DNA of 10,626 nucleotides from Streptococcus mitis (GCA_001914195.1 MKYF01000022.1:1-10626); one strand, 5' to 3'; shown: positions 1-6,414, counted from the first letter of the stretch. Numbers and translations: made by a program. Notes: generated from the sequence alone by a model not told the origin.

Positions 1-14
1 AATAAATACAAAAT

Positions 15-55
15 AACCGAGGAACTCGCTCAAATTAACGAGAGATTCCTCGGTT
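15..55 (-). terminator. Rho-independent terminator after the nucleotidyltransferase gene
   Basis: A perfect 10-base inverted repeat (AACCGAGGAA at 15-24, TTCCTCGGTT at 46-55) is extended inward by CTCG/CGAG across a small bulge. Read on the minus strand the stem is followed by ATTTTGTATTTATT, a T-rich run. It lies 75 bases after the stop codon of the nucleotidyltransferase-like gene, so it probably ends the lipid kinase/nucleotidyltransferase transcript. On the plus strand only four T follow the stem, so weak two-way action is possible for a gene left of the window. Confidence 0.65.
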
Positions 56-130
56 TTCATTTCATTAAAAGTAAGAGACCTATTTTTTCAGTGGACTCGT
101 CTTACAACTAGCTACTTTTCAAATGATGAT

Positions 131-622
131 TTACAACTGTCTTTCCAGCCACTCTATCTTTTTAAAATCCTTATTGTTATTGTGCTCATTTCGATAAGAA
201 TCTTGGGAAGAAGCCTTGTAAATACTTAAAAACTGTTCCAAACTTGGAACGCGAAAAGTGATGTTTTCGAGATGAATCAGCTCTATATCCGATTCCGAAA
301 CTCCTGCAAAATCAGGTAAAGAATCGATACTTCCGAATTCAACACTCAGACCATCTTTTTGGAATTCATGCTCATGAATATCTATTAAGGCGTAGTCTAA
401 GTGTTTCATCACTTTCATTATCTTGTCCCACTCATAAATTCTGAGATGATCGGGTGCTTCCCAGCCTCTAGGATCACCAGGCACATGAATGTCAATGTCA
501 GACGGCCCCCATTCTTCATTTGATCGGTATTCAAACCCCAAAGACCCCATGAGCGTCGGAGTGATTCCGACTTGGTTTAAATGAGAACAAATTGTTCGAA
601 ATTCATCAAATAGAGAATTCAT
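131..622 (-). CDS. Small nucleotidyltransferase-fold protein, function unknown
   Basis: A 163-residue soluble protein with the hallmarks of the nucleotidyltransferase (pol beta) superfamily. A Gly-Ser pair (G26-S27, in LMGSLGF) is followed after a spacer by SDIDIHV with the two metal-binding aspartates D42 and D44. A third acidic position is plausible at E95 in LSVEFGS. The C-terminal stretch around residues 126-160 (PSLEQFLSIYKA, then KDFKKIEWL) resembles the helical part of stand-alone nucleotidyltransferases related to aminoglycoside nucleotidyltransferases. These features predict transfer of a nucleotide to an unknown acceptor; the substrate cannot be read from the sequence. The ATG at 622 has an unusually strong Shine-Dalgarno (GGAGGAGG, 624-631) set very close to it. 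The gene follows the lipid kinase by 63 bases, with no terminator seen between them, so the two may be co-transcribed. The fold is fairly secure; activity and biological role are not known. Confidence 0.85.
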   Translation of the reverse strand: MNSLFDEFRTICSHLNQVGITPTLMGSLGFEYRSNEEWGPSDIDIHVPGDPRGWEAPDHLRIYEWDKIMKVMKHLDYALIDIHEHEFQKDGLSVEFGSIDSLPDFAGVSESDIELIHLENITFRVPSLEQFLSIYKASSQDSYRNEHNNNKDFKKIEWLERQL

Positions 623-685
623 TCCTCCTCCAATCGTTGATATAGAACTTAATTTCGTGGTGAATAATAAACTAATTTTTACCTT

Positions 686-1567
686 CTACTCTTTCGGTTT
701 TGAAAATACTTCAACTCGCTGAGCTAAAACTTTGATTTCTACAGGTAGGTTATCCGATTTATCACCATCAACATCTGACTCCAATTCACTATCTGAAGAA
801 ATCTTAATATTACGCGCTTTGATATACTCGATATTATTATTTGCGACAACATCTCCTTTTAGTAAATCAGGAATGACGGATAATTTGGAGAACAGAGACG
901 CATCTTTTAAAATCAAAATGTTGGCATAGCCGTCCTTGTTTTCTTCAAAGATTTTCTTATCAGCGAAGTAATTTGTCAAGAGAACCAAAACATGGCTAGC
1001 CTCACCAACATAATTTCCATTTTCTGTTTCAACTTTAATGTTAAATACCTGATCCGTCATGACAGACTTCATAGTATTTACAGCATAGGCTAAAATACCG
1101 AATTTTGTCTTGTCCTCAATCTCCACATTGTGAATCGCCTCAGGCAGAGAACCGATACTAAAAATATAACCAAAATAATTGTCATTCGCTTTTCCGATAT
1201 CAATCTTATTGGTTAAGTTAAAATCGAGTTCATCAATAGCGCCATCGATGTCTTGATTGATTTCCAACAGTTTTGTAATGAGGTTACCCGTACCCCCAGG
1301 GATAATACCCAACTTAGGAATGTAGTCTCTCTCAGCAATACCAGAAATGACTTCGTTGACAGTCCCATCTCCACCAAAAACAACCACTGCATCGTACTGC
1401 TCACGAGACGCTTCTTCAGCAAAATTTGTTGCATCCAGCGCCTTTTCGGTAATTTTGGTTTCCACGTGCTCAAAGTATTCTTTTGCTTTATTCTCCAGCT
1501 TTTCTTTGTAATCCAAGGCCTTTTCCCCACCAGAGGTAGGGTTGATAATTACCATTGCTTTTTTCAT
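686..1567 (-). CDS. Diacylglycerol kinase family lipid kinase (DgkB/YegS type)
   Basis: A 293-residue cytosolic enzyme of the DAGK catalytic family, expected to phosphorylate diacylglycerol or a related lipid at the inner membrane face and so recycle lipid released by envelope polymer synthesis. The N-terminal NPTSGG motif (9-14), the nucleotide loop GGDGTVNE (65-72), PGGTGN (90-95) and DIGKAN (123-128) are all present. The C-terminal half is the usual beta-sandwich, with KDGYANILIL at 211-220. The position normally occupied by the catalytic-base glutamate (DGE in DgkB) reads DGD here (D267-G268-D269), a conservative change. Length is close to DgkB (about 315). The ATG start has AAGGAG about 7 bases upstream. 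A promoter is visible upstream and the gene probably heads a two-gene unit with the nucleotidyltransferase-like gene. The exact lipid substrate (diacylglycerol, undecaprenol or other) is not decided by sequence. Confidence 0.9.
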   Translation of the reverse strand: MKKAMVIINPTSGGEKALDYKEKLENKAKEYFEHVETKITEKALDATNFAEEASREQYDAVVVFGGDGTVNEVISGIAERDYIPKLGIIPGGTGNLITKLLEINQDIDGAIDELDFNLTNKIDIGKANDNYFGYIFSIGSLPEAIHNVEIEDKTKFGILAYAVNTMKSVMTDQVFNIKVETENGNYVGEASHVLVLLTNYFADKKIFEENKDGYANILILKDASLFSKLSVIPDLLKGDVVANNNIEYIKARNIKISSDSELESDVDGDKSDNLPVEIKVLAQRVEVFSKPKE

Positions 1568-1632
1568 TAATTTTCTCCTTAATATTCGTTAGAAATCTTT
1601 ATATTTCATTATATGAAATTAAATGTACCCCT

Positions 1633-1638
1633 ATTATA
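1633..1638 (-). promoter_or_regulatory. -10 box of the lipid kinase promoter
   Basis: A perfect TATAAT on the minus strand lies 66 bases before the lipid kinase start, directly preceded by TG. The best -35 candidates 17-18 bases upstream (TTCTCT or TTTCTC) are poor. The expected leader is about 55-60 bases. A second TATAAT at 1609-1614 (minus) sits inside the palindrome ATTTCAT-tat-ATGAAAT (1603-1619), which could be an operator or chance in AT-rich DNA. Confidence 0.45.
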
Positions 1639-1709
1639 CAATGAAAATACAGAAAAGAGAAATCTGACGTACTGGAGATTAATACGCTTTTATTCTGTTT
1701 TCCCATCGT

Positions 1710-1850
1710 CTAACTATGTTCATTCAAGTAAGAATAGGCCCTATCTTTTATCCAACCAGGAATACCATAAGCTGCCTCTGCTATGCTGCCAGTAATTGCT
1801 GCGAGAGTATCACTGTCGCCACCAAGTGAGATGGAGTTTCTACTTGTCAT
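1710..1850 (-). pseudogene. 3' remnant of an ADP-ribosylglycohydrolase (DraG/ADPRH family) gene
   Basis: The minus strand here encodes about 46 residues matching the C-terminal part of ADP-ribosylglycohydrolase family proteins. It contains ISLGGDSDTLAAI, the family's metal-binding GDSDT signature, followed by GSIAEAAYGIP and WIKDRAYSYL. Full-length members are roughly 250-350 residues and need an N-terminal metal site that is absent here. Upstream, this frame meets a stop a few codons before the ATG at 1848-1850, and that DNA belongs to the SAP-domain gene in another frame. The remnant ends in TAG at 1710-1712, somewhat before the usual family C-terminus. The ATG overlaps the SAP gene end by 11 bases but has no Shine-Dalgarno, so I read it as decayed DNA rather than a working small gene. 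The likely history is loss of the 5' part through rearrangement. Confidence 0.8.
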
Positions 1851-2457
1851 ACTCTTTTATTTTATCAGCATATTCAGTCAAAAGATTCTTTGAATAAATT
1901 TTTTCAGCTTTTGAATTTCTAACTTCTTTCCAAAGAATAGAAGCTACTTTTAACTTGTTTGAGTAGTTAAGACTATTTTCGTCTGCACAGAAATCCTTTA
2001 AAAATTGATTCCATTGACAAACCGAATGATCATACTTGGCATAATCTGAATTTCCATAATAAACTTTTAGCATATCTTGGATTGTAAAACTCAAATCATT
2101 TTCTCTTTTTACTTTTCTCCAAGCAGTCGCCATATCAGCAGTAAATTTAAAGGGTGAAACATCTGTTAAAGTTGAGAAATATTCTCTAAAGTGAGTGTTA
2201 AAGGAAAATCCACATTCAAGTAAGGGCATATTTAAGGTAACGACTTCTACTTGTTTCTTTTTCCTTTTTATTGATGATTTTTTAATCAAATTACCCTTAA
2301 AGTACTGCTCAATAATATGATTGAGTTCTTGTTTGGTACCTCTATATTCTAATCCTAATGATTTACATAGTTGTGAAAGTTCATCACGATACCAATAGTA
2401 TTTATTAAACTCATCAAATGATACGATTTTATCAAACTCAGGTCTGCTCTCTATCAA
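1840..2457 (-). CDS. SAP-domain protein (SAP/DUF6434-like), function unknown
   Basis: A 205-residue soluble protein. Residues 1-60 form an N-terminal helical module containing a SAP-like helix-turn-helix (roughly 20-55: YYWYRDELSQLCKSLGL, then GTKQELNHIIEQYF), a fold usually linked to DNA or RNA binding. A basic linker follows at 59-68 (KKSSIKRKKK). The C-terminal half (about 85-190) looks like the helical module often attached to bacterial SAP proteins, with conserved-looking FKFT, QWNQFLKDF and ILWKEVR. The start is TTG at 2455-2457: no ATG is available nearby and a very strong AAGGAGGG lies six bases upstream (2464-2471). The gene follows rlmCD by 77 bases with no clear terminator, so read-through is possible. 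Its last codons overlap the ADP-ribosylglycohydrolase remnant. Nucleic-acid binding is an inference from the fold; no cellular role is known to me. Confidence 0.8.
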   Translation of the reverse strand: MIESRPEFDKIVSFDEFNKYYWYRDELSQLCKSLGLEYRGTKQELNHIIEQYFKGNLIKKSSIKRKKKQVEVVTLNMPLLECGFSFNTHFREYFSTLTDVSPFKFTADMATAWRKVKRENDLSFTIQDMLKVYYGNSDYAKYDHSVCQWNQFLKDFCADENSLNYSNKLKVASILWKEVRNSKAEKIYSKNLLTEYADKIKEYDK

Positions 2458-2534
2458 TATTTTCCCTCCTTCCTCAAAAACAATTTTGGATTACATCTTA
2501 AAATAATGGAGTTTTAGTTTCTTTATTTTGAGCA

Positions 2535-3893
2535 TTAGCTCCGTTTCACTAACAAACTTACACACTCAACATGGTGCGTTTGAGGAAATAAATCCACTGG
2601 CTGTACTTTCTTCAATTCATATCCCAATTCTCGATAGAGTTTGATATCACGCGCCATAGTAGCGACATTACATGAGATATAGGCAATGCGGTCAGCTCCT
2701 GTTTGGCTACTTGCCTTGATAAAGCTTTCTGTGAGTCCTTTTCTTGGTGGGTCCACTAGGATAAGACTTGGTTGAATCCCATCTTTGAGCCAATTTTTCA
2801 TAGCATTTTCAGCTGTGTCACATACATAGTGGGCGTTTGAAATATTGTTCAGCTGAGCATTCTTTTTGCTATTCTCAACCGCTTCTGGAATTACTTCAAC
2901 ACCATAAACTTCTTTGACATGTTTCGCAACAGAAAGACCAATCGTCCCGATACCAGAATAGGCATCAATAACCACATCATCTTCTTTTAATTCAGCAAAG
3001 TCAATGGCTGTCTGATAGAGTTTCTCAGCCATTTCAGTATTGACTTGGTAAAAAGCGGGTCCAGCGATTTGGTAGTCATTTCCCAACATCTGGTCAGTGA
3101 TAAAATCTTGTCCATAAAGCGTACGCCATTCCTTACCAAAAATAGCATTAGTGTTCTGGTCATTGATATTTTGCATAACAGACACAATCTCTGGGAACTG
3201 CTTGATGAGTTGTTCAATCAATTGTTCCACACGGAAAACTTTAGGTCGAGTTGTTACCAAAATAGCCATAATTTGCCCTGAATAGTGCCCACGACGCACC
3301 ACAAGGTTTCGAATCAAGCCAGATTGTTCCTTTTCATCATAAGGTTTCAAATCATAACGGCGGAGCATGTCACGTAGGCCTACTACTACCTCATCAATCA
3401 CAGGATCTTGGATAAAGAAATCTTCTAGAGGCATGAGGTCATGAGAATTCTTACGGAAAAATCCAGTTTCCAAGATACCATTTACTCGACGAACAGGGAC
3501 CTGTGCCTTGTTGCGGTACTTAACTGGATTTTCCATACCAAGCGTTTCAGCAACCTCTACATCAGCAATTCCAGCAATCTTGTAAAGACTGTCCTTGACT
3601 TGCTTGGTTTTAAACTTGAGCTGTTCTGGATAGGCAAGATGACCTAAATCAGCGATTCCTGAACGCAGGTAAGCCAAATCTAGATCTTGATTACGGTGTG
3701 GTGACTGGATAAGGTATTTTTCAACTTTCCCAAAACCAATCTTTTTATTAACCTTGAGGACACGCATGAGGATTTTTTCACTTGGTAAAGCATTCTCGAC
3801 AAAGAATACCAAACCATCCACCTTGGCAACTCCTGCGCCTTCATGTGTCAAATCAACAATTTCAACTTCTACAATATCATTTTTCTTTAACAT
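2535..3893 (-). CDS. rlmCD: 23S rRNA (uracil-5-)-methyltransferase RlmCD (TrmA/RumA family)
   Basis: A 452-residue SAM-dependent RNA methyltransferase. In Gram-positives including pneumococcus this family makes m5U at both U747 and U1939 of 23S rRNA, and m5U747 favours the neighbouring G748 methylation linked to telithromycin sensitivity. An N-terminal TRAM domain (about 1-60, HEGAGVAKVDGLVFFVENALP) is followed by the central domain and a Rossmann methyltransferase domain. FYQVN lies at 281-285, the SAM loop VIDAYSGIGTIGL at 308-320, DPPRKG at 381-386, nucleophile C408 in YISCNVATMARD, and the base E443 in HHVEC. The four cysteines that hold a [4Fe-4S] cluster in E. coli RumA are absent: only C358, C408 and C444 exist. 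The ATG has a modest AGAGAAG Shine-Dalgarno. A well-placed promoter lies upstream. Mitis-group streptococci carry a second TrmA-family paralogue, so the dual-site assignment is likely but not proven. Confidence 0.93.
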   Translation of the reverse strand: MLKKNDIVEVEIVDLTHEGAGVAKVDGLVFFVENALPSEKILMRVLKVNKKIGFGKVEKYLIQSPHRNQDLDLAYLRSGIADLGHLAYPEQLKFKTKQVKDSLYKIAGIADVEVAETLGMENPVKYRNKAQVPVRRVNGILETGFFRKNSHDLMPLEDFFIQDPVIDEVVVGLRDMLRRYDLKPYDEKEQSGLIRNLVVRRGHYSGQIMAILVTTRPKVFRVEQLIEQLIKQFPEIVSVMQNINDQNTNAIFGKEWRTLYGQDFITDQMLGNDYQIAGPAFYQVNTEMAEKLYQTAIDFAELKEDDVVIDAYSGIGTIGLSVAKHVKEVYGVEVIPEAVENSKKNAQLNNISNAHYVCDTAENAMKNWLKDGIQPSLILVDPPRKGLTESFIKASSQTGADRIAYISCNVATMARDIKLYRELGYELKKVQPVDLFPQTHHVECVSLLVKRS

Positions 3894-3917
3894 TCTCTTC
3901 TCTTTCTATTGGCCGAC

Positions 3918-3947
3918 AAAAAAGACGGCAACGTTACGGTTACCATC
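3918..3947 (-). terminator. Rho-independent terminator of the ccdA/thioredoxin operon, overlapping the rlmCD transcript start
   Basis: On the minus strand GATGGTAAC (3947-3939) pairs with GTTGCCGTC (3932-3924) over nine positions, two of them G-U wobbles, around the loop CGTAAC. Six T (3923-3918) follow immediately. This is a standard intrinsic terminator about 45 bases after the stop of the thioredoxin-like gene. It starts only about five bases after the -10 box of the rlmCD promoter, so RNA begun there would lack the first bases of the stem. The 3' arm can also pair in a rival hairpin (GCCG at 3929-3926 with CGGC at 3915-3912). Confidence 0.6.
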
Positions 3948-3951
3948 TACT

Positions 3952-3960
3952 ATTATACCA
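3952..3960 (-). promoter_or_regulatory. Extended -10 promoter of rlmCD
   Basis: TGGTATAAT on the minus strand is a perfect extended -10 (TGnTATAAT). No good -35 hexamer is visible 16-18 bases upstream, as expected for extended -10 promoters common in streptococci. The predicted start near 3945 gives a leader of about 52 bases. The promoter sits between the thioredoxin-like gene and its terminator, so rlmCD can be expressed independently of the redox operon. Confidence 0.6.
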
Positions 3961-3992
3961 TGAAATTTGTAATCAGATTCTCTTTATCTATG

Positions 3993-4550
3993 CTAGTTCA
4001 TTTCTTTAAATGCTGCTTCTGCATCCGCGTTGCTGATAACACCAAATTGTATCTTTCCAATCTTTCCTTGACTGTCAATCAGGTATTCTGTAGGAATGCT
4101 TCGGATTTGATAAGCTTGGAAGGTTGTGGCCTTGGTATCATAAAGAACTGGGATATCCTTATAACCTTGATCTTGGAACCATTGTGGGAATTGCTCAACG
4201 GTTTTTTCACCTTGAATTCCTGGTGCAATGACACTAAGAATTTCGAAATCACGATCTGGTTTCGCCGCTAGTTCCATCAACTCTGGCATACTTTTCTTAC
4301 ATGGACCACACCAGGAAGCCCAAAACTTCAAATAGACTTTTTTACCCTTATAATCAGATAACTTAACTTCTTTACCGTCCATAGATTGCAAGGTAAAATC
4401 TGGAGCATCTTTTCCAACAGCAATTTGTTGTACAGTCGTTTGTTGTTTTGGCTGTTGTGCTACTTGAGTCTTTTTAGTTTCTTCCTCACCACAGGCCATC
4501 AATACAACTAATGACAAGAGGCTTAAGCCAGCAAACATTACTTTTTTCAT
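3993..4550 (-). CDS. Surface thioredoxin-like lipoprotein (TlpA/ResA family, Etrx type)
   Basis: A 185-residue exported thioredoxin-fold protein. The N-terminus is a lipoprotein signal (MKK, hydrophobic core, lipobox LMAC with lipidated C20), then a Q/K/T-rich linker to about residue 45. The AhpC-TSA/TlpA-like domain follows: APDFTL at 49-54, WCGPC at 80-84 (redox pair C81/C84) and the cis-proline loop SIPTEY with P153. It should reduce disulfides or methionine sulfoxide reductases outside the membrane, taking electrons from the adjacent CcdA. Pneumococcus has two such pairs (CcdA1/Etrx1 and CcdA2/Etrx2), which support surface methionine sulfoxide repair. The CGPC motif at 81-84 makes me lean toward Etrx2, but from memory only, and the msrAB gene expected next to that pair is not here. 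It starts 11 bases after ccdA with a strong AAGGAG, so the two are clearly one operon. Confidence 0.92.
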   Translation of the reverse strand: MKKVMFAGLSLLSLVVLMACGEEETKKTQVAQQPKQQTTVQQIAVGKDAPDFTLQSMDGKEVKLSDYKGKKVYLKFWASWCGPCKKSMPELMELAAKPDRDFEILSVIAPGIQGEKTVEQFPQWFQDQGYKDIPVLYDTKATTFQAYQIRSIPTEYLIDSQGKIGKIQFGVISNADAEAAFKEMN

Positions 4551-4561
4551 CTTTTTCTCCT

Positions 4562-5269
4562 TTATTCAAAAATTCCAGCTAGAACATTTACTTGTCCTAA
4601 TAGTAACAAAATTCCCATTAAAATAATGAGCAAACCACCAATTTTCTTCAGTAGCATCATATGGCGCTTGATTTTACTAAAATAAGGCATCACGACTCCT
4701 GAAGCTAAGGCCAAGACCAAGAAAGGAATAGCCATCCCTAGAGTGTAAATCAAGGTATAGATTGCTCCTTGCCAAGCACCATTACCTCCAGAAGCAGCAA
4801 GCGCTAAAACAGAACTTAAAACTGGACCGATACAAGGCGTCCAACCGAAGCTAAAGGTAATACCGAGTAAAAAGGCCGACCAATAACGATTGGCTTCTGA
4901 TTTCTTAAAAGTAAAGCTTTTTTGAACCTCTAATTTCTTAAAATGAAAAATTTCCATCTGGTGAAGGCCCAAAATAATGATAATCGTACCCATGGTATAG
5001 CGAAACCAATTGGCATAGAGAATATTACCAAAGTAACCAGCACCAAATCCTAAAATAAAGAAAATGAGAGAGATACCTGCGATAAAGCAAAGCGTTCGAA
5101 TCAAGCCTGACCAAGCGACTTTTCTTCCAAATAAGGAGAAGCTTTTTGCACTTTCCTGATCATCCAATAAAATTCCAGCATAAACTGGCAGAAGTGGAAA
5201 AATACAAGGAGAAAAGAAGGACAATACCCCTGCTAGAAAAACGGAGATTGAAAATACTATCGTTTCCAA
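4562..5269 (-). CDS. ccdA: CcdA-type thiol-disulfide electron transporter
   Basis: A 235-residue integral membrane protein of the CcdA/DsbD-beta family that carries electrons from cytoplasmic thioredoxin across the membrane to extracytoplasmic thioredoxin-like proteins. About six hydrophobic helices are visible. The two functional cysteines lie in the paired motifs FFSPCIFPLLP (C22) and GWTPCIGPVL (C146), each beside prolines as in the family; C61 is extra. The length is normal for CcdA. The reading frame opens with TTG at 5267-5269: no ATG lies upstream before an in-frame stop, and residues METIVFSISVFLAG align with the first helix. The Shine-Dalgarno is weak (AAGAAAG, about 11 bases away), suggesting modest translation. 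The thioredoxin-like lipoprotein gene directly downstream is the obvious redox partner. Confidence 0.92.
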   Translation of the reverse strand: METIVFSISVFLAGVLSFFSPCIFPLLPVYAGILLDDQESAKSFSLFGRKVAWSGLIRTLCFIAGISLIFFILGFGAGYFGNILYANWFRYTMGTIIIILGLHQMEIFHFKKLEVQKSFTFKKSEANRYWSAFLLGITFSFGWTPCIGPVLSSVLALAASGGNGAWQGAIYTLIYTLGMAIPFLVLALASGVVMPYFSKIKRHMMLLKKIGGLLIILMGILLLLGQVNVLAGIFE

Positions 5270-5301
5270 TAAAGAACCAACTTTCTTAAGAATTTAAACC
5301 T

Positions 5302-5332
5302 ATTGTACTATAAATGTTAAAATTTGTATCAA
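5302..5332 (-). promoter_or_regulatory. Possible ccdA promoter
   Basis: On the minus strand TTGATA (5332-5327) and TACAAT (5307-5302) are separated by 19 bases, longer than the ideal 17. The implied leader is about 26 bases. A second candidate -10, TATAAT at 5364-5359, lies further upstream with no good -35. The rest of the 269-base gap before ccdA holds the map terminator and a short inverted repeat (TTTCTAA/TTAGAAA, 5400-5420) of unknown meaning. Confidence 0.35.
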
Positions 5333-5484
5333 GTTTGCTACGGTTAACTGTTTTTGTCATTATATTATGTGAAATAAACTCTTTAATAGTACACTATGTT
5401 TTCTAAAACATTATTAGAAATTGATTTGAATTTCGCATCAAAGGTGTTCAATTTTTATTTCATTCCATTATAGATAAAAGAAAA

Positions 5485-5525
5485 AGATTGAAGAAATTTG
5501 TCCAAGTCGACTTTTTCTTCAATCT
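5485..5525 (-). terminator. Rho-independent terminator of the murZ-GNAT-spxR-map operon
   Basis: A perfect 12-base stem, AGATTGAAGAAA on the minus strand at 5525-5514 and TTTCTTCAATCT at 5496-5485, is followed by TTTTCTTTTAT. It starts 13 bases after the map stop codon. The loop holds the self-complementary AAGTCGACTT, which could form an inner hairpin. The position fits the end of the four-gene operon, and the plus-strand side has no comparable T run. Confidence 0.8.
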
Positions 5526-5538
5526 ACTTTTACTTATT

Positions 5539-6399
5539 TTAATAAGTTCCTTCTTCACCTTGGCTAGTCAAGATAACAGGACCATCTTTCGTAATCACGA
5601 ATTGGTGTTCATACTGACATGACAATCCACCGTCAATGGTCTTATGGGCCCAGCCGGTCTTCATATCTGTATCGATTTCCCAGTCACCTGTATTAATCAT
5701 CGGTTCAATGGTCAAGACCATTCCTTCACGAAGACGGAGTCCACGACCAGCAATACCATAGTTAGGAACCATTGGTTCTTCGTGCATAGTTGGGCCAACA
5801 CCATGACCAACCAAATCACGCACTACACCGTAACCACGGCTTTCAGCGTATTCTTGAATAGTCGCACCGATATCCCCGATACGATTTCCAACAACAGCTT
5901 GCTCAATCCCCTTATACATGGCTTCTTTAGTTACATCCATCAGATTTTTCACTTCTTCGGACGGTGTACCAACAGCATAAGCCCAACATGAGTCTGCAAG
6001 ACCACCAGCATAGCTCTGAGTGTATTTTTTCATTTGCTCCACATTGTTGAAGTTTAATTTTGAGACATTCAGGTCAGATTTAGCAATTGGGCCTCCCAAA
6101 ACCATGTCGACCTTGAGCAAATCACCATCTTTCAAGATATAGTGACGAGGGAAGGCATGAGCTACTTCATCGTTAAGAGAGCAACAGGTAGCATAAGGAT
6201 AGTCCATCATGGCACCGTCAACCCCAATCTGAAGTGGAAGGAAATTTTCTTCCTTGCAACGACGGCGAACGTATTCTTCAACTTCCCACATATCTATGCC
6301 TGGCTTAATCAAATCACGTAAGCCGATATGAATACTTGCTAGAAAATCACCGGCCTTATCCATAGCTTCAATTTCACGAGCTGATTTTAATGTTATCAT
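5539..6399 (-). CDS. map: Methionine aminopeptidase, type I
   Basis: A 286-residue cytosolic metallopeptidase that removes the initiator methionine from nascent proteins. The pita-bread fold ligands are all present: D98 (LKVDMVL), D136 (GLADSCWAYAVG), H199 (GHGVGPTMHEEP), E232 (LTIEPM) and E264 (CQYEHQF). H81 and H206 match the substrate-contacting histidines. D98 and D136 are 38 residues apart, against 11 in E. coli (D97/D108), so there is an insert of about 27 residues. Such an insert is known from streptococcal type I enzymes and has been reported to be needed for activity. The ATG has AGGAG at the usual distance, 15 bases after spxR, and the gene closes the operon before a strong terminator. 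It is essential in bacteria with one copy, so this operon should be expressed constitutively. Confidence 0.97.
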   Translation of the reverse strand: MITLKSAREIEAMDKAGDFLASIHIGLRDLIKPGIDMWEVEEYVRRRCKEENFLPLQIGVDGAMMDYPYATCCSLNDEVAHAFPRHYILKDGDLLKVDMVLGGPIAKSDLNVSKLNFNNVEQMKKYTQSYAGGLADSCWAYAVGTPSEEVKNLMDVTKEAMYKGIEQAVVGNRIGDIGATIQEYAESRGYGVVRDLVGHGVGPTMHEEPMVPNYGIAGRGLRLREGMVLTIEPMINTGDWEIDTDMKTGWAHKTIDGGLSCQYEHQFVITKDGPVILTSQGEEGTY

Positions 6400-6414
6400 T
6401 TTTTCTCCTAGTTT

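Noticed and set aside
1613..1795. 60-codon open frame on the plus strand
   Set aside because: It lies antisense to the ADP-ribosylglycohydrolase remnant, has no Shine-Dalgarno and no recognisable domain; the minus-strand frame explains the sequence better.
3909..4271. 120-codon open frame on the plus strand
   Set aside because: It runs antisense through the thioredoxin-like lipoprotein gene, whose motifs are unambiguous, and has no family resemblance.
5400..5420. Inverted repeat TTTCTAA/TTAGAAA upstream of ccdA as an operator
   Set aside because: Seven-base AT-rich arms are expected by chance in this low-GC spacer, and it matches no regulator site I know.
5644..5991. 115-codon open frame on the plus strand
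   Set aside because: It is the antisense shadow of map; the minus frame has every metal ligand of methionine aminopeptidase.
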